Source: CBDTTW01 sp965363675 (GTDB lineage Bacteria > Bacteroidota > Rhodothermia > Rhodothermales > DASSAV01). Taken from it: DNA of 8,354 nt. Made by a program: the position numbers and the translations under genes. Where the stretch lies: the NCBI GenBank assembly GCA_965363675.1, contig CBDTTW010000133.1:1-8354 (forward strand), in the 5' to 3' direction. Within the stretch, counting starts at the first letter, position 1. Each line of letters starts with the position of its first letter. Below the pieces are notes generated by a model. It was not told the DNA's origin, did not search any database, and worked only from the letters and a program-made list of their open reading frames with translations. Below, in pieces: positions 1-6,701 of this stretch.

Positions 1-1113
1 GATGTTCTTGAGAATCTGGACGGTTTCCTCGGGCGTCGAGGGGTCCACGATGATTTTCTGGAAGCGGCGGTCGAGCGCGCCGTCCTTCTCGATGTACTGG
101 CGGTATTCGTCGAGCGTGGTGGCGCCGATGCACTGGATCTCGCCGCGCGCCAGGGCCGGCTTGAACATGTTCGAGGCGTCGAGGCTGCCCGAGGCGCCGC
201 CGGCGCCGACGATGGTGTGCAGCTCGTCGATGAACAGGATCACGTCGGGGCTTTTCTCCAGCTCGTTCATGACGGCCTTCATGCGCTCCTCGAACTGGCC
301 CCGGTACTTGGTGCCCGCCACGAGCGCGGCCAGGTCCAGCGTCACGATGCGCTTGTCGTAGAGGACGCGGCTGACCTTGCGCTGGATGATGCGCATGGCC
401 AGCCCTTCGGCAATGGCCGTCTTGCCGACGCCGGGCTCGCCGATGAGCACCGGGTTGTTCTTCTTGCGGCGGCTGAGCACCTGGGCGACGCGCTCGATTT
501 CGCGCTCGCGGCCGACGATCGGGTCAAGCTTGCCTTCCTCGGCGAGCTTCGTCAGGTCTCTGCCGAAGTTGTCTAATACAGGCGTTTTGCTCTTTTCCAT
601 CTTGGTCCGCTCTTTACCTTGTCCGGAGGATGCGCGCGCGCCGCTGCCGCCGCCGCGCGGCGAGGACGATGCTTTGCCGCTGATGATCGAATCCAGCTCC
701 GCTCGCACCGCGTCGTAGGTCACCGAGAACCCTTGCTGCAAAATCTGCGCCGCGATGTTTTCATCGTCGCGCAAAAGGCTCAGCAGCAGATGCTCTGTGC
801 CGATAACGTCGCTCTTGTAGAGTTTAGCTTCCAGGTACGTAATTTTCAGCACCTTCTCGGCCTGCTTCGTCAGCGGGATGTTGCCCACCGTCAGCGTGCC
901 GCCGGTGCTGCGCACGGTATCCTCGACGGCCTTTTTCAGCTTGAAAAGGTCGCAGCCGAGGTTGCGCAGGATCTTGACAGCGATGCCTTCCCCCTCCCGG
1001 ATAATGCCCAGCAGCAGGTGCTCGGTGCCGATATAGTCGTGGCCGAGCCGGATCGCCTCCTCTCGCGAGTAGCCGATCACGTCGCGCACACGATTTGAAA
1101 AGTTGCCTTCCAT
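1..1113 (-). CDS. clpC: ATP-dependent Clp protease ATP-binding subunit ClpC, N-terminal part (cut by window edge)
   Basis: AAA+ unfoldase that feeds damaged or regulatory proteins to the ClpP peptidase in the cytoplasm. The frame is open from ATG at 1113 to the window edge, giving 371 residues of a family usually about 820-850 long, so the second AAA+ module and ClpP loop lie outside. Visible parts: a Clp N-domain with its two repeats (residues about 1-73 and 79-145), each containing GTEHLLL; a Gly/Ser/Arg-rich linker (about 146-175); and the first AAA+ module with Walker A GEPGVGKT (225-232), Walker B VILFIDE (291-297) and an arginine finger in ALDRRFQ (R350). The MEGNFSNRVRDVI start and the short linker fit ClpC; ClpB has a different N-domain and a long middle coiled coil. 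ATG 1113 is the start because the conserved ClpC N-terminus begins exactly there. The ribosome site is weak. No CIRCE element or mcsA/ctsR neighbour is visible. Confidence 0.96.
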   Translation of the reverse strand, partial: MEGNFSNRVRDVIGYSREEAIRLGHDYIGTEHLLLGIIREGEGIAVKILRNLGCDLFKLKKAVEDTVRSTGGTLTVGNIPLTKQAEKVLKITYLEAKLYKSDVIGTEHLLLSLLRDDENIAAQILQQGFSVTYDAVRAELDSIISGKASSSPRGGGSGARASSGQGKERTKMEKSKTPVLDNFGRDLTKLAEEGKLDPIVGREREIERVAQVLSRRKKNNPVLIGEPGVGKTAIAEGLAMRIIQRKVSRVLYDKRIVTLDLAALVAGTKYRGQFEERMKAVMNELEKSPDVILFIDELHTIVGAGGASGSLDASNMFKPALARGEIQCIGATTLDEYRQYIEKDGALDRRFQKIIVDPSTPEETVQILKNI

Positions 1114-1247
1114 GCCTCAACACTTTTAACGCTACAGCAGACACACCCACAGGTGTCCAGGATAGCGGACCGCGCGTCGCCGGAGGGCGGCGCAGGCTTC
1201 GCGCCGATCCGACATGCCGCCTTCCATGGGTGCTCGCGCGGCGCGAC

Positions 1248-1277
1248 TCATAACGTACGCGGGACCGGCCCGCTCAA
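1248..1277 (-). promoter_or_regulatory. Candidate clpC promoter (weak)
   Basis: Read on the minus strand, TTGAGC (1277-1272) is followed after 18 bases by TTATGA (1253-1248), a loose match to a sigma70-type -35/-10 pair facing clpC. Transcription would start near 1240 and leave a leader of roughly 125 bases before the ATG. The rest of the 305-base gap 1114-1418 holds the terminator at 1355-1397 and no convincing gene. In GC-rich DNA such partial matches arise by chance, and Bacteroidota-type promoters follow a different consensus, so this is only a pointer. Confidence 0.22.
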
Positions 1278-1354
1278 GATCCATCTTTCGGCTTTGTTAA
1301 CCATACCCTTTTCGCCCTGTTCCGCCGCGTTCGGGGCGAAAAGAGGGGCAAAGC

Positions 1355-1397
1355 AAAAAGGCTTGCCGGTGCGCACGGGGCGCAGGCAAGCCTTTTT
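1355..1397 (-). terminator. Rho-independent terminator of the Fe-S carrier operon
   Basis: A perfect 13-base inverted repeat, AAAAAGGCTTGCC (1355-1367) and GGCAAGCCTTTTT (1385-1397), encloses a 17-base loop. Read on the minus strand it lies 21 bases past the stop of the Fe-S carrier gene and ends in a run of five T, as expected of an intrinsic terminator. The A run on the other side makes it structurally bidirectional. It separates the upstream minus-strand operon from clpC, so clpC probably has its own promoter. Confidence 0.87.
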
Positions 1398-1418
1398 CGG
1401 CGCGCCGCCTAGCGGCGG

Positions 1419-1775
1419 CTAGGCTCCGAAGCTGGAGCCGCAGCCGCACGTAGAGGTGGCGTTGGGGTTCTCGAACGTGAAGCCGCGCGCGTTCAGGCCG
1501 TCGTGGTAGTCCACCACGGTGCCCATCAGGTAGAGGCCGTGGCGGCGGTCCATGATGACGTGGATGCCTTCCACCTCAAACTCCAGGTCGAACTCGCGTT
1601 TGCGGTCGAAGCCGAGCAGGTAGCTCATGCCCGAGCAGCCGCCGCCGCGCACGCCCACGCGCAGGCGGTAATCCTCGGGGATCTCCTTGGTCGTCATGAT
1701 CTTGGCAATCTCGGCGGCGGCGCGCTCGCTGATGCGGAGCGGGGCCGCCTGGACGGCGGGGGCTTCAGTCGTCAT
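1419..1775 (-). CDS. A-type iron-sulfur cluster carrier (HesB/IscA/ErpA family)
   Basis: Small cytoplasmic protein that accepts an Fe-S cluster and passes it to apo-enzymes. With the ATG at 1775 it is 118 residues, the normal family size. The three cluster-binding cysteines are all present: C47 in RGGGCSGMSY, and C110 and C112 in the C-terminal TCGCGSSFGA. The fold region starts near residue 12 with the typical LRISERAAAEI helix. A TTG at 1823 would add 16 residues (rich in Pro and Ala) that the family does not need, and neither start has a ribosome site, so I prefer the ATG. It is the last gene of a same-strand run, 75 bases after the SpoIID-like gene and just before a strong terminator. No iscS, iscU or suf gene is adjacent, so it is a stand-alone carrier. 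IscA, ErpA and SufA cannot be told apart from sequence alone here. Confidence 0.93.
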   Translation of the reverse strand: MTTEAPAVQAAPLRISERAAAEIAKIMTTKEIPEDYRLRVGVRGGGCSGMSYLLGFDRKREFDLEFEVEGIHVIMDRRHGLYLMGTVVDYHDGLNARGFTFENPNATSTCGCGSSFGA

Positions 1776-1850
1776 GGGCTCGGCGGGGGCGAGGGTAGGT
1801 TGCAAATACACCGGTTTTTGCAACGCCGGGGGGCAGGGGGGGTTCCGGGG

Positions 1851-3089
1851 CTAGGGCTGCCCGAGCAGGGCCTTGCGGATCTGGTCGCGCTCGGCCTGGG
1901 CGGCCGTCTGGCGCGCGCCTTCGTCGAGCGTGGCGCCGGGGTAGTAGTGGTCGAGGATTTCGCGGTAGGTAAAGCCTTTGCCTGCCATGCCGTGCGCGCC
2001 CCACTGGCTCATCCCGACGCCGTGGCCGTAGCCTTTGCCGGTGAAGACGTACGCGCCGCCCTCGGTCCCCAGGTCGAAGAAGGTGCTTTTCAGGCCGGCG
2101 GCGCCCAGGCGGCGCATGAGCAGCATCCGGAACTCGTTGGAGGCCACCGTAACGGGCGGCTTGCCGGCGCGCGTCAGGCGCAGGCTGCGCACCCGGCCGT
2201 CGCGGCTGCGGGCTTCGACGGCCACGCCCGTAACGCCGCCGTACTGCTGCGAGAGCGCCGCCAGCAGCTTTGCCTGCGGGATGCGGCTCGTCCAGGCGCG
2301 GTGCGGCGAGGCGTCGTACGGGTCGGCGACGCCTTGTAGATAGGGCACGGGCTTGGCCCCCGGCCAGACGGCGTCGTTGGCCGTGGTATGGCCGCCGCTG
2401 GACGAGAAGTACGTCGCCTGGATGAGCGCGCCCTGAAACCGCAGCACCTCGCCGCGCGTGGCCTCGGCGGCTTCGCGCGCCAGGGCCGTCGTGCGGGCTG
2501 CGCCCTTGTAGACCTGCGACGCCGTATGATCGACGTGGTCGTAGGCGCCCTGGTACTTGCCGACGCTTTTGAGGGCGTAGGTGCGCGCGGCCACGGCCAT
2601 CGCCTTCGAGCCTTCCACGTCGTCGAGGCCGTATTCCGTCGAGACGACGGCGGCGACGTACTGCTCCAGGTCCACTTCGTTGATGAGGCGCAGCAGCCCC
2701 GGCGCGGCGAGGTCGGCCAGGAGGGCGCCGTCGTAGGGCAGGAGGGCGCCGCTCGGGCCGGCGGCCACCGCCACGGCCGCGCCGCCGCGCCCGGTGATGC
2801 GCAGGCGCGCCCCGCCATAGGTCTGGCCGCCGTAGCGCGCGCAGACGCGGTCGCCGCACGGCAGCACGGCCACCTCGGCGTCGGGGGGCGCTTCCATCGG
2901 CGCGGCGCCGCCGCCTGCGATGCGCAGACCGCCGGGGCTGCGCACGCGGAGGGCCGCCGGCTTGTGCGGCTCGAACAGGCGCACCCGGATCACCGAGCGC
3001 TCGCGGGTCGGCGCCGCGTCCTGCGCCCAGGCGGGGGCGCACAGGCAAAGGGCCAGAAGCCCACATAGCAAGAGGCGGCAAGGAGGCAT
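1851..3089 (-). CDS. Secreted SpoIID/LytB-domain protein (peptidoglycan-acting)
   Basis: 412-residue exported protein. Residues 1-23 form a signal peptide (MPPC, a Leu/Cys-rich core, then APAWAQ, likely cut after Ala22). A variable region (about 30-130) follows, then the SpoIID core. Seen motifs: EQYVAAVVSTEYG (142-154), whose E152 aligns with the proposed catalytic Glu of SpoIID; KAMAVAARTYAL (162-173); SQVYKGA; TYFSSSGGHT (226-235); and GYGHGVGMSQWGA (353-365), the family signature. In spore formers SpoIID is a lytic transglycosylase for glycan strands stripped of peptides. Non-sporulating bacteria carry relatives, including LytB amidase enhancers, so a general wall-remodelling role is inferred. 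ATG 3089 was chosen because it opens the signal peptide; the frame is open 66 codons further but that part is overlap with the next gene's region and not protein-like. It lies between a LytTR regulator (64 bases upstream) and the Fe-S carrier. Confidence 0.92.
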   Translation of the reverse strand: MPPCRLLLCGLLALCLCAPAWAQDAAPTRERSVIRVRLFEPHKPAALRVRSPGGLRIAGGGAAPMEAPPDAEVAVLPCGDRVCARYGGQTYGGARLRITGRGGAAVAVAAGPSGALLPYDGALLADLAAPGLLRLINEVDLEQYVAAVVSTEYGLDDVEGSKAMAVAARTYALKSVGKYQGAYDHVDHTASQVYKGAARTTALAREAAEATRGEVLRFQGALIQATYFSSSGGHTTANDAVWPGAKPVPYLQGVADPYDASPHRAWTSRIPQAKLLAALSQQYGGVTGVAVEARSRDGRVRSLRLTRAGKPPVTVASNEFRMLLMRRLGAAGLKSTFFDLGTEGGAYVFTGKGYGHGVGMSQWGAHGMAGKGFTYREILDHYYPGATLDEGARQTAAQAERDQIRKALLGQP

Positions 3090-3153
3090 GGCGCGCGCCG
3101 GCGTCGGCGGGAGGGTGCGGGGCGTCTGTTTACCGAAGTATCGGCTAAGCGCA

Positions 3154-3993
3154 CTACAGCATAAGCTTGTCGCGCAGCATCTTCGAGCGGTCGCGGCTGG
3201 CGATGACTTCGTGGCCTCCGGCCATGAGCAGCTTGTACCGTCCGCTGAACCACGGGATAAGCTCGGTGATCTGCTCGACTTGTACAATAGCCGAGCGGTG
3301 CACGCGCATAAACAGTTCCGGGTCTAGGGCGTCTTCGAGTTGGTCGAGGGTGTAGCCGACGGTGTACTGGCGCAGCTTCGGGCGGGGGCCGGCGGGGCCG
3401 TCCTCGGCCAGGTGCACGCGCGTGATGCCCTCCACGACCTCGGCGACGATGAGCCGCGCCACCGGGGCCAGCAGGATGCGCTCGCGTTGGGGGATGGAAA
3501 GCTGCTTCAGGTAAGCCCCGCCGCCGGGCGCCGGGCGCGGGGCCGGAGGGCGCTCGGACTGCGCATCGAGCCAGTCGAGCAGGCGTTCGGTTTTGGCCTG
3601 CCACGCGCGCGCGGGCTCGGACTGCCGGCGGGCGCGCTCGGCCCGCGCCACGGCGTCGGCGAGGCGCTCGCCGGAGATCGGCTTGAGCAGGTAGTCGGCG
3701 GCGTTGGCCTCGAAGGCGCGGATGGCGTAGGTGTCGTAGGCGGTGGCGAACACGACCGCCGGGCGGGCCTCCGGGGCGATCCGTTCGAGCAGGGCGAAGC
3801 CGTCCATCTCCGGCATCTGCACGTCGAGCAGCAGCAGATCGACCGGCGCTTGCCCGAGCTGTTCGAGCGCAGCAAAGGCGTCGGCGGCCTCCCCGACGAT
3901 TTCGACGCGGCCTGCCTCGCACAGGGGCAGCAGCAGGCGCTTGAGGCGCTCGCGCGCGGGAGCTTCATCATCGACGATCAACGTGCGCAGCAT
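3154..3993 (-). CDS. LytTR-family response regulator (LytR/AlgR type)
   Basis: 279-residue two-component regulator. The receiver domain (1-about 120) has the acidic pair D8-D9 in LIVDDE, the phospho-acceptor D57 in LLLLDVQMPEMDG, T84 in FATAYD and K104 in YLLKPI, so it should be phosphorylatable. A Pro/Ala-rich linker (about 145-160) leads to a LytTR DNA-binding domain (about 168-279), with typical stretches TVGYTLDQLEDAL, FMRVHRSAIV and GRYKLLMAGG. Such proteins bind short direct repeats and often control cell-wall or surface genes. ATG 3993 begins exactly at the receiver fold; ATGs at 4092 and 4149 would add a Pro-rich tail foreign to the family. No ribosome site is evident. No sensor kinase lies beside it, although LytTR regulators are commonly paired with a LytS/YehU-type kinase. 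It is probably first in an operon with the SpoIID-like gene and faces away from egtB across a 185-base spacer. Confidence 0.95.
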   Translation of the reverse strand: MLRTLIVDDEAPARERLKRLLLPLCEAGRVEIVGEAADAFAALEQLGQAPVDLLLLDVQMPEMDGFALLERIAPEARPAVVFATAYDTYAIRAFEANAADYLLKPISGERLADAVARAERARRQSEPARAWQAKTERLLDWLDAQSERPPAPRPAPGGGAYLKQLSIPQRERILLAPVARLIVAEVVEGITRVHLAEDGPAGPRPKLRQYTVGYTLDQLEDALDPELFMRVHRSAIVQVEQITELIPWFSGRYKLLMAGGHEVIASRDRSKMLRDKLML

Positions 3994-4178
3994 GGGCAGG
4001 CTCAGGGGGGCTGTGGGAACGGCGTCGCGTGTCGGCAATGTAGCATGCAGCGCAGGGGTTTGGCGCGGGGCGGCCGAATGTAATGATGGCATAAAGGCTG
4101 CCCCCACCGGCCCGCCGGGAGGAACAAGCCGCCCGAGGGGCTTATTCAAACCGAAATCCCACCAGACCCGACGCCCCG
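3994..4178. promoter_or_regulatory. Divergent promoter region between the LytTR operon and egtBD
   Basis: This 185-base spacer must hold the promoters of both divergent units. I see no clear sigma70 or Bacteroidota-type (TAnnTTTG) promoter. It contains two direct copies of AATGTA (4037-4042 and 4077-4082), exactly 40 bases apart, the second in one of the few AT-rich patches (around 4077-4097). On the minus strand they read TACATT, a loose resemblance to half-sites of LytTR proteins. That these are operators is a guess. Confidence 0.3.
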
Positions 4179-5456
4179 ATGGAAGCCCTGACCCAAACCG
4201 TCCCCCCCGGCGCCGCCCTTGCCGAGCGCTACGCCGCCGTACGCCGCCTGACCGAGGACCTGGCCCGTCCGCTGGCCGTGGAGGACTGCGTCGTGCAGAC
4301 GATGGAGGACGTGAGCCCGACGAAATGGCACCTGGCGCATGCCACCTGGTTTTTCGAGACGTTTCTGCTCGGCCCCCACGCGCCCGCCTACAAGCCGCTC
4401 GACCCGAAATACGCTTACCTGTTCAACTCGTACTACATCCAGGCCGGCGAGCGCCACTGCCGCGACAAGCGCGGCTATCTCTCGCGCCCCACCGTGGCCG
4501 AGGTCTACGCCTACCGCGCCTACGTCGATGCGCACGTCGCCGAACTGCTGCACGACCTCCCGGAAGAACGCGCCGAGGACGTGGCCGCCGTCGTCGAGAT
4601 CGGGCTGAACCACGAGCAGCAGCACCAGGAACTGCTGCTGACGGACATCAAGCATGTGCTCTCGGTCAACCCGCTGCGCCCGGCCTACCGCGCCGATTTG
4701 CCCGCCCCGGCGGCGCATGCCACCCCGATGGGCTGGCGCACGCTGGAGGAGGGCGTCTACGAGATCGGCCACGAGGGCGGCGGCTTTGCCTACGACAATG
4801 AGGGCCCGCGCCACCGCGTGTATGTGCACCCCGCCGAGATCGCCGACCGCCTCGTGACGAACGCCGAGTACCTGGCCTTCATGGAGGACGGCGGCTACCG
4901 GCGCCCCGAACTCTGGCTCTCGATGGGCTGGGCCGAGGTGAGCCGCCGGGGCTGGACCGAGCCGTTCTACTGGGAGCGCCACGACGGCGGCCGGCAGGTC
5001 TACACGCTCGGCGGGTTGCGCCCGCTCGCCCCGGAGGAGCCTGTGGCCCACCTGAGCTATTACGAGGCCGACGCCTACGCGCGCTGGGCCGGCGCGCGCC
5101 TGCCTGAGGAAGCCGAGTGGGAAATCGCCTGCCGCCTCTGGGCCGGGCCCCCCGAGGGAAACTTTGTGGACGAGGGGCGGCTGCACCCGGCCGGAGCCTC
5201 CGGCGAGGGCCTGCGCCAGATGTGGGGCGACGTGTGGGAGTGGACGCGCAGCCCGTACGCGCCGTACCCCGGCTATGCCCCCGCCCCCGGCGCCCTCGGC
5301 GAGTACAACGGCAAGTTCATGTGCAACCAGTTCGTGCTGCGCGGGGGCTCCTGCGCCACGTCGCGGTCGCACATCCGCAGGACCTACCGCAACTTCTTCC
5401 CCCCGGAGTCCACGTGGCAGTTCACCGGGCTTCGGCTCGCGCGCGACCTCCGATAA
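4179..5456 (+). CDS. egtB: Ergothioneine biosynthesis sulfoxide synthase EgtB
   Basis: Iron(II)- and O2-dependent enzyme that joins a thiol donor to carbon 2 of the imidazole of hercynine (N,N,N-trimethylhistidine), the key step of ergothioneine synthesis; cytoplasmic. The 425 residues match the family's usual length. An N-terminal DinB-like helical domain (about 14-160) supplies the three iron-binding histidines: H54 in KWHLAHATWF, and H145 and H149 in NHEQQH. A C-terminal formylglycine-generating-enzyme-like domain (about 185-423) ends in FVLRGGSCATSRSHIRRTYRN and TGLRLARD. The motif FNSYY (82-86) resembles the twin tyrosines described for the cysteine-using EgtB of Chloracidobacterium thermophilum, so cysteine rather than gamma-glutamylcysteine may be the donor (inference). 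The ATG fits the family N-terminus; there is no ribosome site. egtD follows after 17 bases, clearly in the same operon; no egtA, egtC or egtE is visible. Confidence 0.96.
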   Translation: MEALTQTVPPGAALAERYAAVRRLTEDLARPLAVEDCVVQTMEDVSPTKWHLAHATWFFETFLLGPHAPAYKPLDPKYAYLFNSYYIQAGERHCRDKRGYLSRPTVAEVYAYRAYVDAHVAELLHDLPEERAEDVAAVVEIGLNHEQQHQELLLTDIKHVLSVNPLRPAYRADLPAPAAHATPMGWRTLEEGVYEIGHEGGGFAYDNEGPRHRVYVHPAEIADRLVTNAEYLAFMEDGGYRRPELWLSMGWAEVSRRGWTEPFYWERHDGGRQVYTLGGLRPLAPEEPVAHLSYYEADAYARWAGARLPEEAEWEIACRLWAGPPEGNFVDEGRLHPAGASGEGLRQMWGDVWEWTRSPYAPYPGYAPAPGALGEYNGKFMCNQFVLRGGSCATSRSHIRRTYRNFFPPESTWQFTGLRLARDLR

Positions 5457-5473
5457 CGCACCCCCAGCCCGCC

Positions 5474-6427
5474 ATGCCTGCTTCTACACCCGCCTCCCTT
5501 GCCGAAACCTCGCCGTTCCTGCTCGAAGTGCTGGCGGGCCTCTCCGGCGTCCGGCGCACGCTGCCGTGCAAATATTTCTACGACGCCGACGGCTCGGCGC
5601 TGTTCGACCGCATCTGCGAGCTGCCCGAGTACTACCAGACGCGCACCGAGGACGCCATCCTGGAGACCTGCTTCGGCGAGGTGGCGGCGCATGTGGGCGG
5701 CTGCCGGACGCTCGTCGAGTTCGGCAGCGGCAGCAGCCTCAAGACGCGACGCCTGCTCGAAGGGCTGGAGGGGCTGCGGCAATACGTGCCCGTGGACATC
5801 TCCGGCGACCATCTGCACGAAACCGCCGAACGTCTGCGCGCCGAGCACCCCGGCCTCACGGTTACGCCCGTCTGCGCCGACTACACGACGCTCGACGCGG
5901 ACCACCTGGCCTTTACGCAGGATACCCTGTTCTACTTCCCCGGCTCAACCATCGGCAACTTCGATCCGGGCGACGCCGTGGAGTTTCTGCGCTACGTGCG
6001 CCGGCTCTGCGAAGGGCGCGCCGGGCGGCTGCTCATCGGCGTGGACCTCAAGAAAGACGTGCGCCTGCTGGAGGCGGCCTACAACGACGCCGAAGGCGTG
6101 ACGGCGGCCTTCAACCGCAACATCCTCTGCCACATCAACCGCGCGCTCGAGGCCGACTTCGACCCCGACGCGTTCGACCACTACGCCTTCTACAACGCCG
6201 AGCGCAGCCGCATCGAAATGCACCTGGTCAGCCGCCGCCGGCAGCGCGTCTGCATCGGCGGGCGCATGCTGGAGTTTCTGGAGGGCGAGTCCATCCACAC
6301 CGAGAACTCGTACAAGTACGCCCCCGAGGAGTTCGCGGCCCTCGCCGGAGCGGCGGGCCTGTGCGTCGAGGGCTTCTGGACCGACCCTGACCGCCTGTTC
6401 AGCATCCAACTGCTGCGGCCCTGCTGA
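5474..6427 (+). CDS. egtD: L-histidine N(alpha)-methyltransferase EgtD
   Basis: SAM-dependent enzyme that methylates histidine three times to hercynine, the substrate of EgtB. The protein is 317 residues, normal for EgtD. Visible family features: PCKYFYDADGSALFDRI (31-47); LPEYYQTRTE (50-59), with Y54 matching a histidine-binding tyrosine; the SAM site VEFGSGSSLKTR (81-92); YFPGSTIGNF (154-163) with N162; LEAAYND (199-205) with Y203; RIEMHLVS (246-253); and IHTENSYKY (274-282), whose E277 and S279 correspond to the histidine-contacting Glu and Ser of the mycobacterial enzyme. All key residues known to me are present, so it should be active. It starts 17 bases after egtB, with no ribosome site, suggesting one transcript and perhaps coupled translation. 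Its TGA lies 4 bases from the stop of the oppositely directed next gene. Confidence 0.96.
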   Translation: MPASTPASLAETSPFLLEVLAGLSGVRRTLPCKYFYDADGSALFDRICELPEYYQTRTEDAILETCFGEVAAHVGGCRTLVEFGSGSSLKTRRLLEGLEGLRQYVPVDISGDHLHETAERLRAEHPGLTVTPVCADYTTLDADHLAFTQDTLFYFPGSTIGNFDPGDAVEFLRYVRRLCEGRAGRLLIGVDLKKDVRLLEAAYNDAEGVTAAFNRNILCHINRALEADFDPDAFDHYAFYNAERSRIEMHLVSRRRQRVCIGGRMLEFLEGESIHTENSYKYAPEEFAALAGAAGLCVEGFWTDPDRLFSIQLLRPC

Positions 6428-6431
6428 CCGG

Positions 6432-6701
6432 CTACCGGTTGGCCCGGTCGATCGCCATGTCCAGCCCGGCGCGGAGCGCCGCCGTGGGCACGTAGGAAGG
6501 CTTGCGGAGGATCGTGATGCTCACGGCCTCCTCGGTGATCTCGTAGGCGCCTTCCAACTCGACGCCCTGCACGCGCCCGATGACGATGCCGGTGTGCGCG
6601 TCGCCCTGAAGGTCGCCGCCGTACTCGCGCACGGTTTGCAGCATGTTCTGGAAAAATCGTTCGCGGGGCACTTTCAGCGGGCGGTGCGTGGTGGGCTCCA
6701 T
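6432..6701 (-). CDS. Small protein of unknown function (89 aa)
   Basis: I do not recognise this family. The ATG at 6701 gives 89 residues with no signal peptide or membrane segment, so it is probably cytoplasmic. The pattern suggests an alpha-beta(3)-alpha layout: a helix (about 13-27, VPRERFFQNMLQTVREY), three strands (about 36-71, GIVIGRVQG, VELEGAYEIT, AVSITILRKP) and a final helix (about 75-89, ALRAGLDMAIDRAN). That outline recalls small proteins such as the polyhydroxyalkanoate-system family, but I see no diagnostic motif. An in-frame extension up to 6893 exists, but its Arg/Pro-rich, cysteine-containing sequence looks like read-through of non-coding DNA. It converges on egtD with 4 bases between stops and diverges from the DUF305 gene. 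That it is real rests on its protein-like composition and on being the only sensible frame in the interval. Confidence 0.68.
   Translation of the reverse strand: MEPTTHRPLKVPRERFFQNMLQTVREYGGDLQGDAHTGIVIGRVQGVELEGAYEITEEAVSITILRKPSYVPTAALRAGLDMAIDRANR

Noticed and set aside
1153..1422. Plus-strand open frame of 89 codons in the clpC upstream gap
   Set aside because: Starts at a poor site, has Arg/Gly/Ala-rich sequence without structure, and runs straight through the terminator hairpin.
1503..2339. Plus-strand open frame (278 codons) opposite the Fe-S carrier and SpoIID-like gene
   Set aside because: It crosses two well-supported minus-strand genes and their spacer, and its Ala/Gly/His-rich translation matches nothing recognisable.
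3340..4083. Plus-strand open frame (247 codons) opposite the response regulator
   Set aside because: Shadow of the LytTR regulator, which has every receiver-domain residue in the opposite strand.
4146..5372. Long minus-strand open frame (408 codons) opposite egtB
   Set aside because: Low-complexity Ala/Gly/Val/His-rich translation with no domain. It is the mirror of egtB, whose catalytic histidines and domain order are clear; long antisense frames are common at this GC content.
5457..5473. Possible frameshifted fusion of egtB and egtD, since a frame overlapping egtB runs on into egtD
   Set aside because: egtB has its own stop at 5454-5456 after a complete C-terminus, and egtD starts at a proper ATG with the family N-terminus; the upstream extension is out-of-frame noise.
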